NCBI GenBank assembly: GCA_902597175.1
Contig: CACJWN010000003.1
Coordinates: forward strand, 1 to 52,641
DNA length: 52,641 nucleotides
Direction: 5' to 3'
DNA from: an uncultured Pelagibacteraceae bacterium
GTDB taxonomy: Bacteria; Pseudomonadota; Alphaproteobacteria; Pelagibacterales; Pelagibacteraceae
The notes under the pieces were generated by a model, which saw only the letters and a program-made list of their open reading frames with translations, was not told where the DNA came from and ran no database searches. Below are positions 35,053-44,778 of this stretch, piece by piece. The first letter of the stretch is position 1; each line of letters begins with the position of its first letter. The position numbers and the translations under genes were made by a program.

Positions 35053-35347
35053 ACTCTGGATTAACAATTACATCTAAAAGATGAGCAGTAAAACTATTAA
35101 GTAACAAGAAAATACTAAAAGCTACAATATAAAGTATAAATACTAAAAAATTTCTAGCTCTTTTTCTTTGCAATAATTTTCTATCTTCTGGAACCCATTC
35201 TTTATTTTGAGATTTAAAATCGTAGGAAAACATCCAATAAGTTAAATTAGTTTCGTTTGGATCACCTGTTCTAATTGTTTTGATATATGAAGACAAAAAT
35301 TTGAAAGTTAGAATAAATAAAATTAATAAAGATGAAATTGTAAACAT
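35036..35347 (-). CDS. Hypothetical small membrane protein (two membrane segments)
   Basis: I do not recognise this 103-residue product. A hydrophobic segment at the N-terminus (about 3-20) and another at about 68-88 flank a polar loop of about 45 residues with KSQNKEWVPEDRKLLQRKRA. The loop carries many charged residues and would lie in the cytoplasm or the periplasm depending on topology. It follows ratA with a one-base overlap and converges on pncC. It belongs to the ratA-lipA-ftsB run, which suggests an envelope or respiration-linked role, but that is only context. Confidence 0.65.
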   Translation of the reverse strand: MFTISSLLILFILTFKFLSSYIKTIRTGDPNETNLTYWMFSYDFKSQNKEWVPEDRKLLQRKRARNFLVFILYIVAFSIFLLLNSFTAHLLDVIVNPEFSYPV

Positions 35348-35790
35348 TATTTAAATAATTTAATTGCTCTTTCCTCAAAAGCTTTGGCAATTTTATTTAA
35401 ACCAAGCTCAAAAGATTTTTTCATTATTCCATTCAAAATCGGATTTTTCAATTCAAAATCAATTGAAAATTCTAACTGTGTCGAATTGTTTACCTCCTTA
35501 AATTTCCACTCATTTTTCAGATATTTTAATGGTCCATCAAGATTAGTTACTATAATTGTATCTTTTTCTTTATAATAAGACACGTGACTTGAGAAAGTTT
35601 CATTCAAGATGCTCTTACCTACTTTTAAATCTCCATTAAAAGTAATTAAATCTGCGCTCTCATTCCTTTCAGAAATTTTACCTTCAATACACCACGGAAC
35701 AAATTCTGGATATTTTTCAATATCTAGAACCATTTCCACTAATTGTTCTTTTTTACAAGGAATAATTTTTTTTATTGATGCGGAAGACAT
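35347..35790 (-). CDS. ratA: RatA/Coq10-type START-domain protein
   Basis: This 147-residue SRPBCC-fold protein belongs to the group called ubiquinone-binding Coq10 or RatA toxin. [16 protein letters not shown] (27-42), the central beta strands and the C-terminal helix [18 protein letters not shown] are typical. In alphaproteobacteria a lipid or quinone carrier role is more likely than a toxin role, and no antitoxin gene is adjacent. The gene overlaps the end of lipA by 19 bases, the usual alphaproteobacterial neighbour. Confidence 0.85.
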   Translation of the reverse strand: MSSASIKKIIPCKKEQLVEMVLDIEKYPEFVPWCIEGKISERNESADLITFNGDLKVGKSILNETFSSHVSYYKEKDTIIVTNLDGPLKYLKNEWKFKEVNNSTQLEFSIDFELKNPILNGIMKKSFELGLNKIAKAFEERAIKLFK

Positions 35791-36716
35791 TCAAGCTGTT
35801 TATTCCTTGCATCTTGCAATTTTCTAAAATCTTCATCTGCATGATAGGAAGATCTTGTAAGAGGTGATGAAGAAACAAGTAGAAAACCTTTTGTCTTTGC
35901 AATTTGCTCGAGCTCTTTAAATTCATCAGGATGATAATAACGATTCAGTGGATGATGTTTAGGAGATGGTTGTAAGTATTGACCGATAGTAATGAAATCA
36001 ACTTCGGCAAACCTAAGATCGTCCATAACTTGAATTACTTCTTCTTTGTTTTCACCCAAGCCAACCATAATTCCTGATTTAGTAAAAACTTTTTTGTTAA
36101 ATTTTTTTGCATTTTTTAAAAGTTCTAATGAAGCAAAATAACGTGCTCCTGGTCTTACAGTTGTATAAAGTCTAGGCACTGTCTCTATATTATGGTTAAA
36201 TACGTCTAGATCAGCTTTTAAAACTTTTTTGTAAGCATCTCCTTTTCTCAAAAAGTCAGGAGTTAAGACTTCTATAGATGTTTTTGGATTTTTATCTCTG
36301 GTAGCTTTAACAACTCTATAAAAATGTTCCGATCCCCCATCATCTAAATCATCTCTGTCTACAGAAGTAATTACAACATGTTTCAAATTTAAATTTTGAA
36401 CTGCTTTTGCGATTTTAATTGGTTCAAAAATATCTAGCTTTGTTGGTTTTCCAGTTTTGACATCGCAAAATGCACATGCTCTAGTGCAGGTATCTCCCAT
36501 AATCATAAACGTAGCGTGTTTTTTGCTCCAACACTCAGTTATATTTGGACAATTAGCTTCCTGACAGACAGTAACAAGGTTATTTTGATTAACGACTTGT
36601 TTGGTTTGAAAGAAAATTTGAGAGTCTACTATTTTTGACCTTATCCATTCAGGTTTCTTTTTAATAGGATTAAAAGGCTTATTTACTTTTTCTGGGTGTC
36701 TTGGTTTTGAGCTCAT
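35772..36716 (-). CDS. lipA: Lipoyl synthase
   Basis: This radical SAM enzyme of 314 residues inserts sulfur into protein-bound octanoyl groups to make lipoyl cofactors. The auxiliary cluster ligands are in [12 protein letters not shown] (51-62), the radical SAM CxxxCxxC is CTRACAFC (77-84) and the C-terminal RSSYHA serine ligand is present. Length and motif order are normal. It overlaps ftsB by 4 bases and ratA by 19. Confidence 0.96.
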   Translation of the reverse strand: MSSKPRHPEKVNKPFNPIKKKPEWIRSKIVDSQIFFQTKQVVNQNNLVTVCQEANCPNITECWSKKHATFMIMGDTCTRACAFCDVKTGKPTKLDIFEPIKIAKAVQNLNLKHVVITSVDRDDLDDGGSEHFYRVVKATRDKNPKTSIEVLTPDFLRKGDAYKKVLKADLDVFNHNIETVPRLYTTVRPGARYFASLELLKNAKKFNKKVFTKSGIMVGLGENKEEVIQVMDDLRFAEVDFITIGQYLQPSPKHHPLNRYYHPDEFKELEQIAKTKGFLLVSSSPLTRSSYHADEDFRKLQDARNKQLECLPHQ

Positions 36717-37006
36717 TTTAACTTAATAATAATTTCATCTTTTGTACCATATAGAAATTTTTCCCTATAGAGCATGTCTAAATAATCTAAATCATTATTT
36801 TTAACTAATGATATTTTTGTTTCCAAGTCTTGTAATTTGTTAGTCAACATTTTTTCTTTAATTTTTAATTCTTCGAATAATTTTTTTTTATCAAAATAAG
36901 AAATTAACCCTCTTTCACCTCCGATTAAATTAATTCCAATATAAAGAGATAAAAAAATATTTAATAATATAAATTTTTTTTCCTTTAAACTTTCAATAAG
37001 TCGCAT
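36713..37006 (-). CDS. ftsB: Septum formation initiator FtsB-like protein
   Basis: This 97-residue bitopic protein has a membrane segment at about 11-27 followed by a coiled coil (about 38-72, rich in Lys, Leu and Glu). The C-terminal [19 protein letters not shown] matches the conserved end of FtsB/DivIC (usually RE-x-L-x-x-x-x-P-x-E). It acts in the divisome with FtsL and FtsQ. It starts 3 bases after enolase, its standard neighbour. Confidence 0.85.
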   Translation of the reverse strand: MRLIESLKEKKFILLNIFLSLYIGINLIGGERGLISYFDKKKLFEELKIKEKMLTNKLQDLETKISLVKNNDLDYLDMLYREKFLYGTKDEIIIKLK

Positions 37007-37009
37007 AAG

Positions 37010-38266
37010 TTAGATTCTAGCCATTTTTGCTTGATTTCCAAGTTCTTCTTCAATGCGTAATAACCTATTGTATTTCGCTACTCTTTCAGATCTCGCCAAA
37101 GATCCAGTTTTAATTTGAGAAGACATTGTCGCGGACGCCAAATCAGCAATAAATGTATCTTCGGTATCTCCCGATCTGTGAGAAATGATAGTATTAAAAT
37201 CTGCAGCTTTTGCCATTGAAATTACTTCTAAAGTTTCAGTCAAAGTGCCTATTTGATTTGGTTTTACTAAAATACAATTTGCTGACTTTTCTTTTATTCC
37301 TTTACTTAAACGTTTTACATTTGTAACGAATAAATCATCTCCTACAATTTGAACATTTTTCCCTATTTCGTTTGTAATTTTTTTCCACGAATCCCAGTCC
37401 TCTTCAGCAAAAGGATCCTCTATTGATTTTATTGGATAGCTGGAAGTTAGTTTTTTATAATAACTAATATTATCTTCAACTGATGTGTAATTTTTTGATT
37501 GAATTGAGTACTCCCCTTTTTCGTTAATTAATTCATTAGCTGCTACATCTAGACAAATAACTATATCTTTTTCCGGTTTTAAATTTGACTTTTCTATTGC
37601 ATTTACAATTAACTCCAAGGCTTGCTCATTTGTATTAATTGATGGAGCAAATCCGCCTTCATCTCCTACATTTGTGAGCATTTTGTTTGATTTTAATAAT
37701 TTCTTCAAATTTTGAATAACAACATAACATTTTTCAATAGCATCCATAAAATTTTTTGCTGAGTCAGGTCTAATCATAAATTCTTGAATATTTAGGTCAT
37801 TGTCGGCATGCGCACCGCCATTAATGATATTCATTAACGGTAAGGGTAAAGAAAAAGCATTCCCTAAATATTTAAATAATGATTTTTTATTTGATAAAGC
37901 TGAACATTTTGAATTAGCTAGTGAAACTGCTAGAGTGGCATTAGCTCCCAAATTTTTTTTATTCTCACTTCCATCTAAATCTAATAAAGCTTTATCTATT
38001 TTTTTTTGGTCTTCAGACTCGAGCCCTTTAAGTTTATCTGAAATTTTATTATTTATATTTTCAACTGCAATATTTACACTTTTGCCTAAAAATTTATTCT
38101 TATCCTGATCTCTTAATTCGTGTGCTTCAAATGCACCAGTTGATGCACCTGATGGAGAAATTGCAGTGGCAGAAATATTATTTTCTAAAAAAACTTCTGC
38201 TTCCACTGTTGGATTTCCTCTGCTATCAAAGACCTGTCTGCCTTTTATACTCTTAATTTTTGCCAT
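37010..38266 (-). CDS. eno: Enolase
   Basis: This 418-residue enzyme converts 2-phosphoglycerate to phosphoenolpyruvate and is a likely degradosome partner. The N-terminal RQVFDSRGNPTVEAEV, GASTGAFEAHELRD, the catalytic Glu in NVGDEGGFAPS, the metal-binding Asp in CLDVAANE, SIEDPFAEEDW and GDDLFVTN, the base Lys in LVKPNQIGT and SHRSGDTED are all present. It is a standard length and sits between kdsA and ftsB with gaps of 2 to 3 bases. Confidence 0.97.
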   Translation of the reverse strand: MAKIKSIKGRQVFDSRGNPTVEAEVFLENNISATAISPSGASTGAFEAHELRDQDKNKFLGKSVNIAVENINNKISDKLKGLESEDQKKIDKALLDLDGSENKKNLGANATLAVSLANSKCSALSNKKSLFKYLGNAFSLPLPLMNIINGGAHADNDLNIQEFMIRPDSAKNFMDAIEKCYVVIQNLKKLLKSNKMLTNVGDEGGFAPSINTNEQALELIVNAIEKSNLKPEKDIVICLDVAANELINEKGEYSIQSKNYTSVEDNISYYKKLTSSYPIKSIEDPFAEEDWDSWKKITNEIGKNVQIVGDDLFVTNVKRLSKGIKEKSANCILVKPNQIGTLTETLEVISMAKAADFNTIISHRSGDTEDTFIADLASATMSSQIKTGSLARSERVAKYNRLLRIEEELGNQAKMARI

Positions 38267-38268
38267 TG

Positions 38269-39090
38269 TTATTTTACTATCTTATCTATCTCGGTAAGTT
38301 TTTTTAACAAATTTTTTACTTCATTTAATGGAACCATGTTTGGACCATCTGAAGGTGCATTATCTGGATCCTCATGTGTTTCCATGAAAATTGCACCAAC
38401 GCCAACGGCAATAGCAGCACGAGCTAAATAAGGAACAAATTCTCTTTGTCCACCACTTTTCTCTCCCATACCACCTGGTTGTTGTACTGAATGAGTTGCA
38501 TCAAATACGATTGGAAATCCGAATTTCGACATTATAGGTAGTGATCTCATATCTGAAACAAGAGTATTGTAACCAAAGCTCGCTCCTCTTTCTGTAATTA
38601 AAATATTTTTATTCCCAGAGTCTTCAATTTTTTTTATTACATTAGCCATATCCCACGGAGCTAAAAATTGTCCTTTTTTAACATTAATTATTTTACCAGT
38701 TTTTGCTGCAGCAATTAATAAATCGGTTTGTCTACATAAGAACGCTGGAATTTGAAGGACATCCACGTGATTAGAAACTACAGAACATTGTTCGGCAGTA
38801 TGAACATCAGTTAAAACTGGGACACCAACTTCTTTTCTAATTTTATCGAAAATGGGAAGTGATTTTTCTAAACCTAAACCTCTTTTTCCTTTTAAACTTG
38901 TTCTATTAGCTTTATCAAAAGAAGTTTTGTAAATAAGATTAATACCTAGCTCGCTTGTAATTTTTTTAAGTTCGTTTGAAATCTTTATAGCGTGCTCTTC
39001 ACTCTCAAGCTGACAAGGGCCAGCGATTAGAGTAAATGGTTTGTTGTTAGCGATCTCAAAATTAGAACATTTTACTTTATGATTATTCAT
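38269..39090 (-). CDS. kdsA: 3-deoxy-8-phosphooctulonate synthase
   Basis: This 273-residue TIM-barrel enzyme joins arabinose 5-phosphate and phosphoenolpyruvate to make Kdo 8-phosphate for lipopolysaccharide. Key segments are [13 protein letters not shown] (about 23-35), [45 protein letters not shown] and [11 protein letters not shown]. It overlaps the pyrG stop by 4 bases and lies before eno, the typical alphaproteobacterial order. Confidence 0.95.
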   Translation of the reverse strand: MNNHKVKCSNFEIANNKPFTLIAGPCQLESEEHAIKISNELKKITSELGINLIYKTSFDKANRTSLKGKRGLGLEKSLPIFDKIRKEVGVPVLTDVHTAEQCSVVSNHVDVLQIPAFLCRQTDLLIAAAKTGKIINVKKGQFLAPWDMANVIKKIEDSGNKNILITERGASFGYNTLVSDMRSLPIMSKFGFPIVFDATHSVQQPGGMGEKSGGQREFVPYLARAAIAVGVGAIFMETHEDPDNAPSDGPNMVPLNEVKNLLKKLTEIDKIVK

Positions 39091-40709
39091 TTTGTTGTAT
39101 TGATTTTAGCAGCCTTTATAAATGAAGAGAATAAAGGATGTGGTGCTAAAGGTCTAGATTTAAATTCTGGATGAAACTGAACTCCAATAAACCAAGGATG
39201 TTTTTCCAATTCTATAATTTCTGGTAATTTGTTGTCTGGAGATAAACCTGAAAAAATCATACCTTTGTTTTCAAAATCTTTTTTATAATTGATGTTAACT
39301 TCATATCTATGACGGTGTCTTTCGTTTATCTTCACTGCATTGTAAATTTTACTTATTTTTGTGTCTTTTTTAAGTCTTGCTTCATAACTACCTAAACGCA
39401 TTGTTCCGCCTAAATCTTTGTCAGTGCCCTTCATTAATTTTCCATCTTTTGTCCATTCACTCATTAGTCCAACGACTGATGCTTTAGATGGTCCAAATTC
39501 GCTAGATGTTGCTTTTTTTATATTTAATTTATTTCTAGCGAATTCAATCACTGCCATTTGCATACCAAAACAGATGCCTAAGAAAGGAATTTTGTTCAAT
39601 CTTGCATAATTAATAGCTGCTATTTTTCCTTCTGTGCCTCTTTTACCAAACCCTCCTGGTATCAAAATTCCAGATACTCCTTTAAGTTTATTTTTTATTT
39701 CACTTGGTTTTAAAAAGTCAGACTCAATTCTTATTAAATTCACTTTTAAATTATTTGCTATTCCACCATGTGTTAAAGCCTCGTCTAAAGATTTATATGC
39801 ATCTTTAAGCTCAACATATTTGCCAATTATTGCTATGTTAACTTTATTTTTTGTGTTCAAAACTAAATGGGTAATTTTTTTCCAAGGAGAAAGATTTACT
39901 TTTTTCTTAGATTTAACTCTAAAAAATCTTAATACTCTTTCATCTAGTTTCTCTTTATTAAAACTTATCGGAGCTTCATAAATTGTTTTTACGTCCACAG
40001 TTTCTATTACATCTTCTATTTCAACGTTACAAAATAATGAAATTTTCTTTCTTTGATCTAAAGGTATAGATCTTTCAGATCTGCAAATAATAATATCTGG
40101 TTGAATACCTATACTCCTTAATTCTTTAACTGAATGTTGGGTTGGTTTTGTTTTTATCTCATCAGAGGCCTTCATGTAAGGGACTAAAGTTAGGTGAATG
40201 AACAATGTATTTTTTTTACCTATTTCATTTGAAAATTGTCTTATAGCTTCTAAAAAAGGTAGACTTTCGATATCACCAACAGTACCCCCTATTTCGCAAA
40301 TAACAAAATCTTCTTTATTTGAATCATTTTTTATAAATTCTTTAATTCTATTTGTAATGTGAGGTATTACTTGAACAGTTTTACCTAGATATTTTCCTTG
40401 TCGTTCTCTTTTCAATACGTCATTATAAATTTTACCTGTAGTAATATTGTCTGATTTTTTTGCTGAAATTCCTGAAAATCTTTCATAGTGTCCTAAATCT
40501 AAATCGGTTTCCGCACCATCATCTGTAACGAAAACTTCACCGTGTTGAAAAGGACTCATTGTTCCAGGGTCAACATTTAAGTAAGGATCTAATTTTCTTA
40601 TTCTTACTTTAAAACCTCGAGATTGAAGTAGGTAAGCTAATGATGCAGATGATAATCCTTTTCCCAGAGAAGAGACCACGCCGCCAGTAACGAAAATGTA
40701 TCGCGCCAT
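39087..40709 (-). CDS. pyrG: CTP synthase
   Basis: This 540-residue enzyme aminates UTP to CTP using glutamine. The synthetase half starts with [16 protein letters not shown] and has the Mg region [19 protein letters not shown]. The glutaminase half has the oxyanion GGFGKRG, the nucleophile Cys in GICFGMQ and the HPEF His-Glu pair near the C-terminus. The start ATG at 40709 follows a 17-base inverted repeat directly, with no Shine-Dalgarno. It overlaps kdsA by 4 bases and is 44 bases after secG. Confidence 0.97.
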   Translation of the reverse strand: MARYIFVTGGVVSSLGKGLSSASLAYLLQSRGFKVRIRKLDPYLNVDPGTMSPFQHGEVFVTDDGAETDLDLGHYERFSGISAKKSDNITTGKIYNDVLKRERQGKYLGKTVQVIPHITNRIKEFIKNDSNKEDFVICEIGGTVGDIESLPFLEAIRQFSNEIGKKNTLFIHLTLVPYMKASDEIKTKPTQHSVKELRSIGIQPDIIICRSERSIPLDQRKKISLFCNVEIEDVIETVDVKTIYEAPISFNKEKLDERVLRFFRVKSKKKVNLSPWKKITHLVLNTKNKVNIAIIGKYVELKDAYKSLDEALTHGGIANNLKVNLIRIESDFLKPSEIKNKLKGVSGILIPGGFGKRGTEGKIAAINYARLNKIPFLGICFGMQMAVIEFARNKLNIKKATSSEFGPSKASVVGLMSEWTKDGKLMKGTDKDLGGTMRLGSYEARLKKDTKISKIYNAVKINERHRHRYEVNINYKKDFENKGMIFSGLSPDNKLPEIIELEKHPWFIGVQFHPEFKSRPLAPHPLFSSFIKAAKINTTK

Positions 40710-40710
40710 G

Positions 40711-40727
40711 GAAGTATGTTATACTTC
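40711..40727. repeat. Inverted repeat abutting the pyrG start codon
   Basis: GAAGTAT (40711-40717) and ATACTTC (40721-40727) are perfect complements separated by 3 bases. The repeat ends one base before the pyrG ATG and takes the place where a ribosome-binding site is expected. It could act as a hairpin in the message or as an operator. Confidence 0.5.
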
Positions 40728-40753
40728 ATTACTTTATAATTACAAAGCCTTAA

Positions 40754-41053
40754 TTACTTTGATTGGGGTATTTGTGGAAGATTTGAATTTTCCTCTTCCT
40801 CTTTCTCTAAAACTGATTGTGTTTCACGAAACTCGTCTCTAGAGATAGCTACAATTGCAATACTACAAATTATAAATAAAGTGGCAATTATAGAGGTAAA
40901 TTTTGTAAGAAAGTTTCCTACTGACCTTGCGGACGTGAAATTATCTTGTGAAACACCTAAACCTAATGCCCCACCTTCAGATCTCTGCAGTAGAATTACA
41001 ATAATTAATATTATTGCTAGTATAACGTTTATTAAAATTAGTAAACTTTCCAT
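40754..41053 (-). CDS. secG: Preprotein translocase subunit SecG
   Basis: This 99-residue membrane protein is the small subunit of the SecYEG channel. Two hydrophobic segments (about 3-22 and 49-70) flank the conserved QRSEGGALGLG and the following Gly/Ser-rich loop. The C-terminus is acidic (EKEEEENS). It lies 5 bases after tpiA, a common bacterial pairing. Confidence 0.92.
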   Translation of the reverse strand: MESLLILINVILAIILIIVILLQRSEGGALGLGVSQDNFTSARSVGNFLTKFTSIIATLFIICSIAIVAISRDEFRETQSVLEKEEEENSNLPQIPQSK

Positions 41054-41058
41054 AACGT

Positions 41059-41802
41059 TTATCTATAGTAATTTTTTATTATATCAATAAATTTTTTTGA
41101 GGATTTTGAAGCTCCACCTATTAGAAATCCATCAATTTCCTTAATGTCTTTAAATATTTTGACACTATTACCGTCCACAGAACCTCCATAAAGAACTGCA
41201 GGATTTTTTTTCTTATAAATTTGTTTTAATATTTTTTTTATGTAAATGATTGTTTCCTCGAGCTCATTTTTTGTTGGAATTTTACCTGTTCCAATAGACC
41301 AAATCGGCTCATAAGCTACTATAATATTATCTTTATTAAATTTTTTCTCTAAAACTTTTGTGATTTGTTTTTTTAAAACACTAAAAGTTTTTTTATTTTT
41401 TTTTTCAATTTTATTTTCACCTACACAAAAGACAACTTTTAAATTATTTTTTAAAGCAAAATTTACTTTGTTCTTTAGCATCTGATTTGTATCACCCTCG
41501 CTCCTATTATCTGAATGACCCACTAATGTACATTTTGCTCCAACACTTTTTAACATATAAGGGCTAATCGCGGCTGTATTTGATGAAAAGTGGTCCTTCT
41601 GATAACAATTCTGAGAACCAATCAAAATTTTTTTGTTCTTAAAATATTTAGAAAAAGTCTCTAATAAGATATATGGTGGTGTTATAATTATTCTATATTT
41701 TTTACGATTTTTATCTTTTAAATGAAAAAAGTTAATTTTTTTGATTATATTTATAGATTTTGGGACGCCAAACATTTTCCAATTTCCAATAAAGTATTTC
41801 AT
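41059..41802 (-). CDS. tpiA: Triosephosphate isomerase (Glu97 replaced by Asp)
   Basis: This 247-residue TIM-barrel enzyme interconverts dihydroxyacetone phosphate and glyceraldehyde 3-phosphate. Catalytic residues Asn7 and Lys9 (GNWKM), His96 (GHS) and the base Glu in AYEPIWSIGTGKIPT are present, with the phosphate loop YGGSV near the end. The nearly invariant Glu after GHS (Glu97 in standard numbering) is Asp98 here: the motif is GHSDNR, not GHSERR. The sequence is otherwise full-length, so activity is expected but may be altered. It is divergent from ppiD and leads into secG. Confidence 0.93.
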   Translation of the reverse strand: MKYFIGNWKMFGVPKSINIIKKINFFHLKDKNRKKYRIIITPPYILLETFSKYFKNKKILIGSQNCYQKDHFSSNTAAISPYMLKSVGAKCTLVGHSDNRSEGDTNQMLKNKVNFALKNNLKVVFCVGENKIEKKNKKTFSVLKKQITKVLEKKFNKDNIIVAYEPIWSIGTGKIPTKNELEETIIYIKKILKQIYKKKNPAVLYGGSVDGNSVKIFKDIKEIDGFLIGGASKSSKKFIDIIKNYYR

Positions 41803-41836
41803 TATTTGCCTTAATATAAAATTTAATCTATAGGTG

Positions 41837-41842
41837 TATAAT
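41837..41842 (+). promoter_or_regulatory. -10 element (TATAAT) upstream of ppiD
   Basis: A perfect TATAAT lies 24 bases before the ppiD ATG in the only gap (64 bases) between tpiA and ppiD. No good -35 is seen at 16 to 18 bases. Transcription of ppiD-trpEGDC probably starts near 41850. Confidence 0.4.
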
Positions 41843-41866
41843 TTTAAAACTTAATAAATTATTATA

Positions 41867-43321
41867 ATGTTAACTTCAATAGGAAAATTTTCTAAGTCTT
41901 TTTTTATCAAACTTTTGGTTGGAATAATTATTCTTCCATTTGTTTTTTGGGGAATGGGTGATGTATTTAGAGGTGGAAGCCAAAATGTAATAGCTTCGGT
42001 AGACTCTAAGAAGATAAGCACACAAGAGTTTGTGAAATATCTTCAAAGGCTCAATCTTAACGAGGAACAAATTAAAAATTTACCAAATACAAATCTTATT
42101 GAGAAAATTCTATCTGAATATATTGGAAAAAAGGTTATGTCATTAGAAATTGAGAGACTTGGAATAATGGTAAATGATGTTTCTTTAAGAAATATTATTA
42201 AAAATGATAAATCTTTTTTCAAAGATGATAAATTTTCAAGAACTAAATACGAAAAATTTTTATTAACGAGTGGTGTTACCGCTCCATTATTTGAGGCAAA
42301 TATCGCAGAACAGGAAAAAAGAAGGCAATTTTTAAGCTCTATATCTGGTGGTACGGTCATTCCTGAAATATTAATCATCAATGAATTTAAAAAAGAGAAT
42401 CAAATCAAAACAATTCAATATATTGATTTAGAAAAATACCACTCCAAAGATAGACCTACAGAAAAAAGTAAAAAAGAACTTTATGAAAGAAATAAAAATG
42501 TTTTTTTTAAAGAATTTAAAAGTCTTAAATATGCTGAAATTACACCAGAAAAAATAAGTGGCAACAAAGAATATAGTGAAATTTTTTTTAAAAAATTAGA
42601 CACTTTTGAAAATGATATTTTGGATGGTCAAACTTTCAATGAAGCAGTACAAAATTCTAATCTAGATGTTATTTCAATTAATAAAGTTACTGCAAATAAA
42701 GAAGATGAAAATAAAAAAAAAATTGAAAGGATACCAGATGATCTTTTTAAAAAAATCTACAGTATAAATAATACGAAAACGCCTAAGGTCATTAATTTAG
42801 GTAATAAATATTATTTAGCAGAAGTATCGAATATTGAAAAGAAAAGTAGATCGATTAATGATCCAGAGGTTCAAGAAGCATTGAATGCGCAATTAAGTTT
42901 TGAGAAAAAAATTGAAAATAATAATTCAATTATAAAAGATATCAGTATGGGAGCTTTTGACAAATCAAGATTTATTAAATTTGCATCGGATAATCAATTG
43001 GAAGTTAAAGATTATAAAATAAATGATTTGAAACAAAATGAAATTTTTTCTGAGAATGTTTTGAAAAGAATATTTCAACAAAAAGACGGAGAAATCAATC
43101 TTATTACTAATAGCACTTTATCTAAAAGCTTTTTAGTTATGTCAATTAAGACTAAATATAGGGATTTAAAAAAAGGAAGTAATGAATATGAGAAATATGA
43201 AGCAAAAGCTCGACTAAATTTAGTTAATAAAATCTATCAATCTCATGATAATAATCTTAATGAAAAATATAAAGTAGAATTTAATCAAAGAACAATAGAA
43301 CGAGTTAAAAATTCATTTTGA
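41867..43321 (+). CDS. ppiD: PpiD-like periplasmic folding factor (SurA N-terminal type)
   Basis: This 484-residue protein has an N-terminal membrane anchor (about 13-30, LLVGIIILPFVFWGMGDVF) and a large periplasmic part. The start and the following SVDSKKISTQEF are typical of the SurA_N_3 domain of PpiD. A parvulin domain is not obvious in the middle, and the protein is shorter than E. coli PpiD (623), so isomerase activity may be weak or absent. It would chaperone exported proteins leaving SecYEG. Its stop overlaps the trpE start by one base, the order common in alphaproteobacteria. Confidence 0.8.
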   Translation: MLTSIGKFSKSFFIKLLVGIIILPFVFWGMGDVFRGGSQNVIASVDSKKISTQEFVKYLQRLNLNEEQIKNLPNTNLIEKILSEYIGKKVMSLEIERLGIMVNDVSLRNIIKNDKSFFKDDKFSRTKYEKFLLTSGVTAPLFEANIAEQEKRRQFLSSISGGTVIPEILIINEFKKENQIKTIQYIDLEKYHSKDRPTEKSKKELYERNKNVFFKEFKSLKYAEITPEKISGNKEYSEIFFKKLDTFENDILDGQTFNEAVQNSNLDVISINKVTANKEDENKKKIERIPDDLFKKIYSINNTKTPKVINLGNKYYLAEVSNIEKKSRSINDPEVQEALNAQLSFEKKIENNNSIIKDISMGAFDKSRFIKFASDNQLEVKDYKINDLKQNEIFSENVLKRIFQQKDGEINLITNSTLSKSFLVMSIKTKYRDLKKGSNEYEKYEAKARLNLVNKIYQSHDNNLNEKYKVEFNQRTIERVKNSF

Positions 43322-44778
43322 TGAGATTGAATAAAAGTTTAAACGAATTTAAAAAAAATCATTTAAGAAAAAAAAACCAGGTATTATTTAGATCTCTTCA
43401 TTGCAAAAACTATTACAAAGTTGAAAATCTTTATAAATTTCTTTTAGCAGAAAAAAATAGTTTTATTTTTGAATCTGTGGAAAAAGGAACTACAAGAGGA
43501 AGATATACAATTATAGGCCTCGACCCAGATAAAATCTGGGATATACGTAATAACGTAGTAAATTTAGATAATAATGGAAAAATAAATAAGATAAAAACTA
43601 ATCCTTTAAAATATCTAAATAAACTTATCAATGAATTTAAAATAGAAATTCCAAGAAAACTTCCGTCTATGGCTTCAATGCTAGTTGGATACTTTTCTTA
43701 CGATATAATTCGATATGTTGAGAAAATTCCTGATAGATGCAAGGATGATTTAAAAATTCCAGACGTAAGACTTTCTCGACCGAGGAATTTGGTAATTTAT
43801 GATAACTTAAAGAAAAAAATTTATTATATTGAAAATGTTTATGCTGATACAAAAATAAAAGATTATAATGAAAAATATAATGAGATACTTAAGAAATTTG
43901 AACTTTACGAAAGTTTTGAAAATATAAAACTTCCAAGCCAATTTACTTTTAAATCTAATAAAAATGTTATCAAATCAAATACTTCTAAAAAAAAATTTAA
44001 AATACTTGTTAGGAAAGCTAAATCTTATATTAAAAAAGGTGATATTTTTCAGGTAGTTCTAAGTCAAAGATTTGAGAGAAAGATTAATAAAAGACCTATT
44101 GAGATCTATAATTATTTAAGAAAATCGAACCCATCTCCTTTTATGTTTTATTTTAATTATAAAGATTTTAATGTGCTTGGCAGTAGTCCAGAAATTTTAG
44201 TGAGGCTTAGAAAGGGTGAAATTACTGTAAGGCCGATTGCGGGGACAAGACCTAGAGGAAAAACAACCAAAGCAGATAAGAAGAATGTTTCTGATCTTCT
44301 TAAAGACAAAAAAGAGTTAGCAGAGCATCTTATGCTTCTAGATCTTGGAAGAAATGATGTTGGAAAAGTTTCAAAAATAAATACTGTAAAGGTGACTGAG
44401 AGATTTAAAGTAGAGAAATATTCCCATGTTATGCATATTGTATCTAATGTAGTTGGAGAGTTTAATAATCAATCTTCAATTTTTGAAACATTGCTCTCAG
44501 GTTTTCCTGCAGGAACAGTAAGTGGTGCACCAAAAATTAGAGCGATGGAAATAATTGATGAGCTTGAAAAAAATAAACGAAAATTATACGCTGGTGGTAT
44601 AGGTTATTTTACACCTAATAATGAATTTGACACTTGTATTGCTTTAAGAACGGCTCTTATCAAAAATAATAAATTTTATGTTCAAGCTGGTGCAGGAATT
44701 GTTGCTGATAGTAAACCTGACAAAGAGTACGCAGAAACAGTTAATAAAGCTAAAGCTTTAATGAAGGCGGTGGATTAA
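43321..44778 (+). CDS. trpE: Anthranilate synthase component I
   Basis: This 485-residue protein forms anthranilate from chorismate with ammonia supplied by TrpG. The N-terminal inhibitor-binding region [19 protein letters not shown] corresponds to the LLES motif for tryptophan feedback, here FIFES. The C-terminal chorismate-binding domain has [29 protein letters not shown] and the [15 protein letters not shown] block. The ATG at 43321 is preferred over the upstream in-frame TTG at 43318; it forms TGATG with the ppiD stop. It is directly followed by trpG. Confidence 0.95.
   Translation: MRLNKSLNEFKKNHLRKKNQVLFRSLHCKNYYKVENLYKFLLAEKNSFIFESVEKGTTRGRYTIIGLDPDKIWDIRNNVVNLDNNGKINKIKTNPLKYLNKLINEFKIEIPRKLPSMASMLVGYFSYDIIRYVEKIPDRCKDDLKIPDVRLSRPRNLVIYDNLKKKIYYIENVYADTKIKDYNEKYNEILKKFELYESFENIKLPSQFTFKSNKNVIKSNTSKKKFKILVRKAKSYIKKGDIFQVVLSQRFERKINKRPIEIYNYLRKSNPSPFMFYFNYKDFNVLGSSPEILVRLRKGEITVRPIAGTRPRGKTTKADKKNVSDLLKDKKELAEHLMLLDLGRNDVGKVSKINTVKVTERFKVEKYSHVMHIVSNVVGEFNNQSSIFETLLSGFPAGTVSGAPKIRAMEIIDELEKNKRKLYAGGIGYFTPNNEFDTCIALRTALIKNNKFYVQAGAGIVADSKPDKEYAETVNKAKALMKAVD

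Noticed and set aside
35347-35790. Type II toxin-antitoxin system suggested by the RatA label
   Set aside because: No antitoxin gene is adjacent, and in Alphaproteobacteria this START-domain family next to lipA fits a quinone-related role better.
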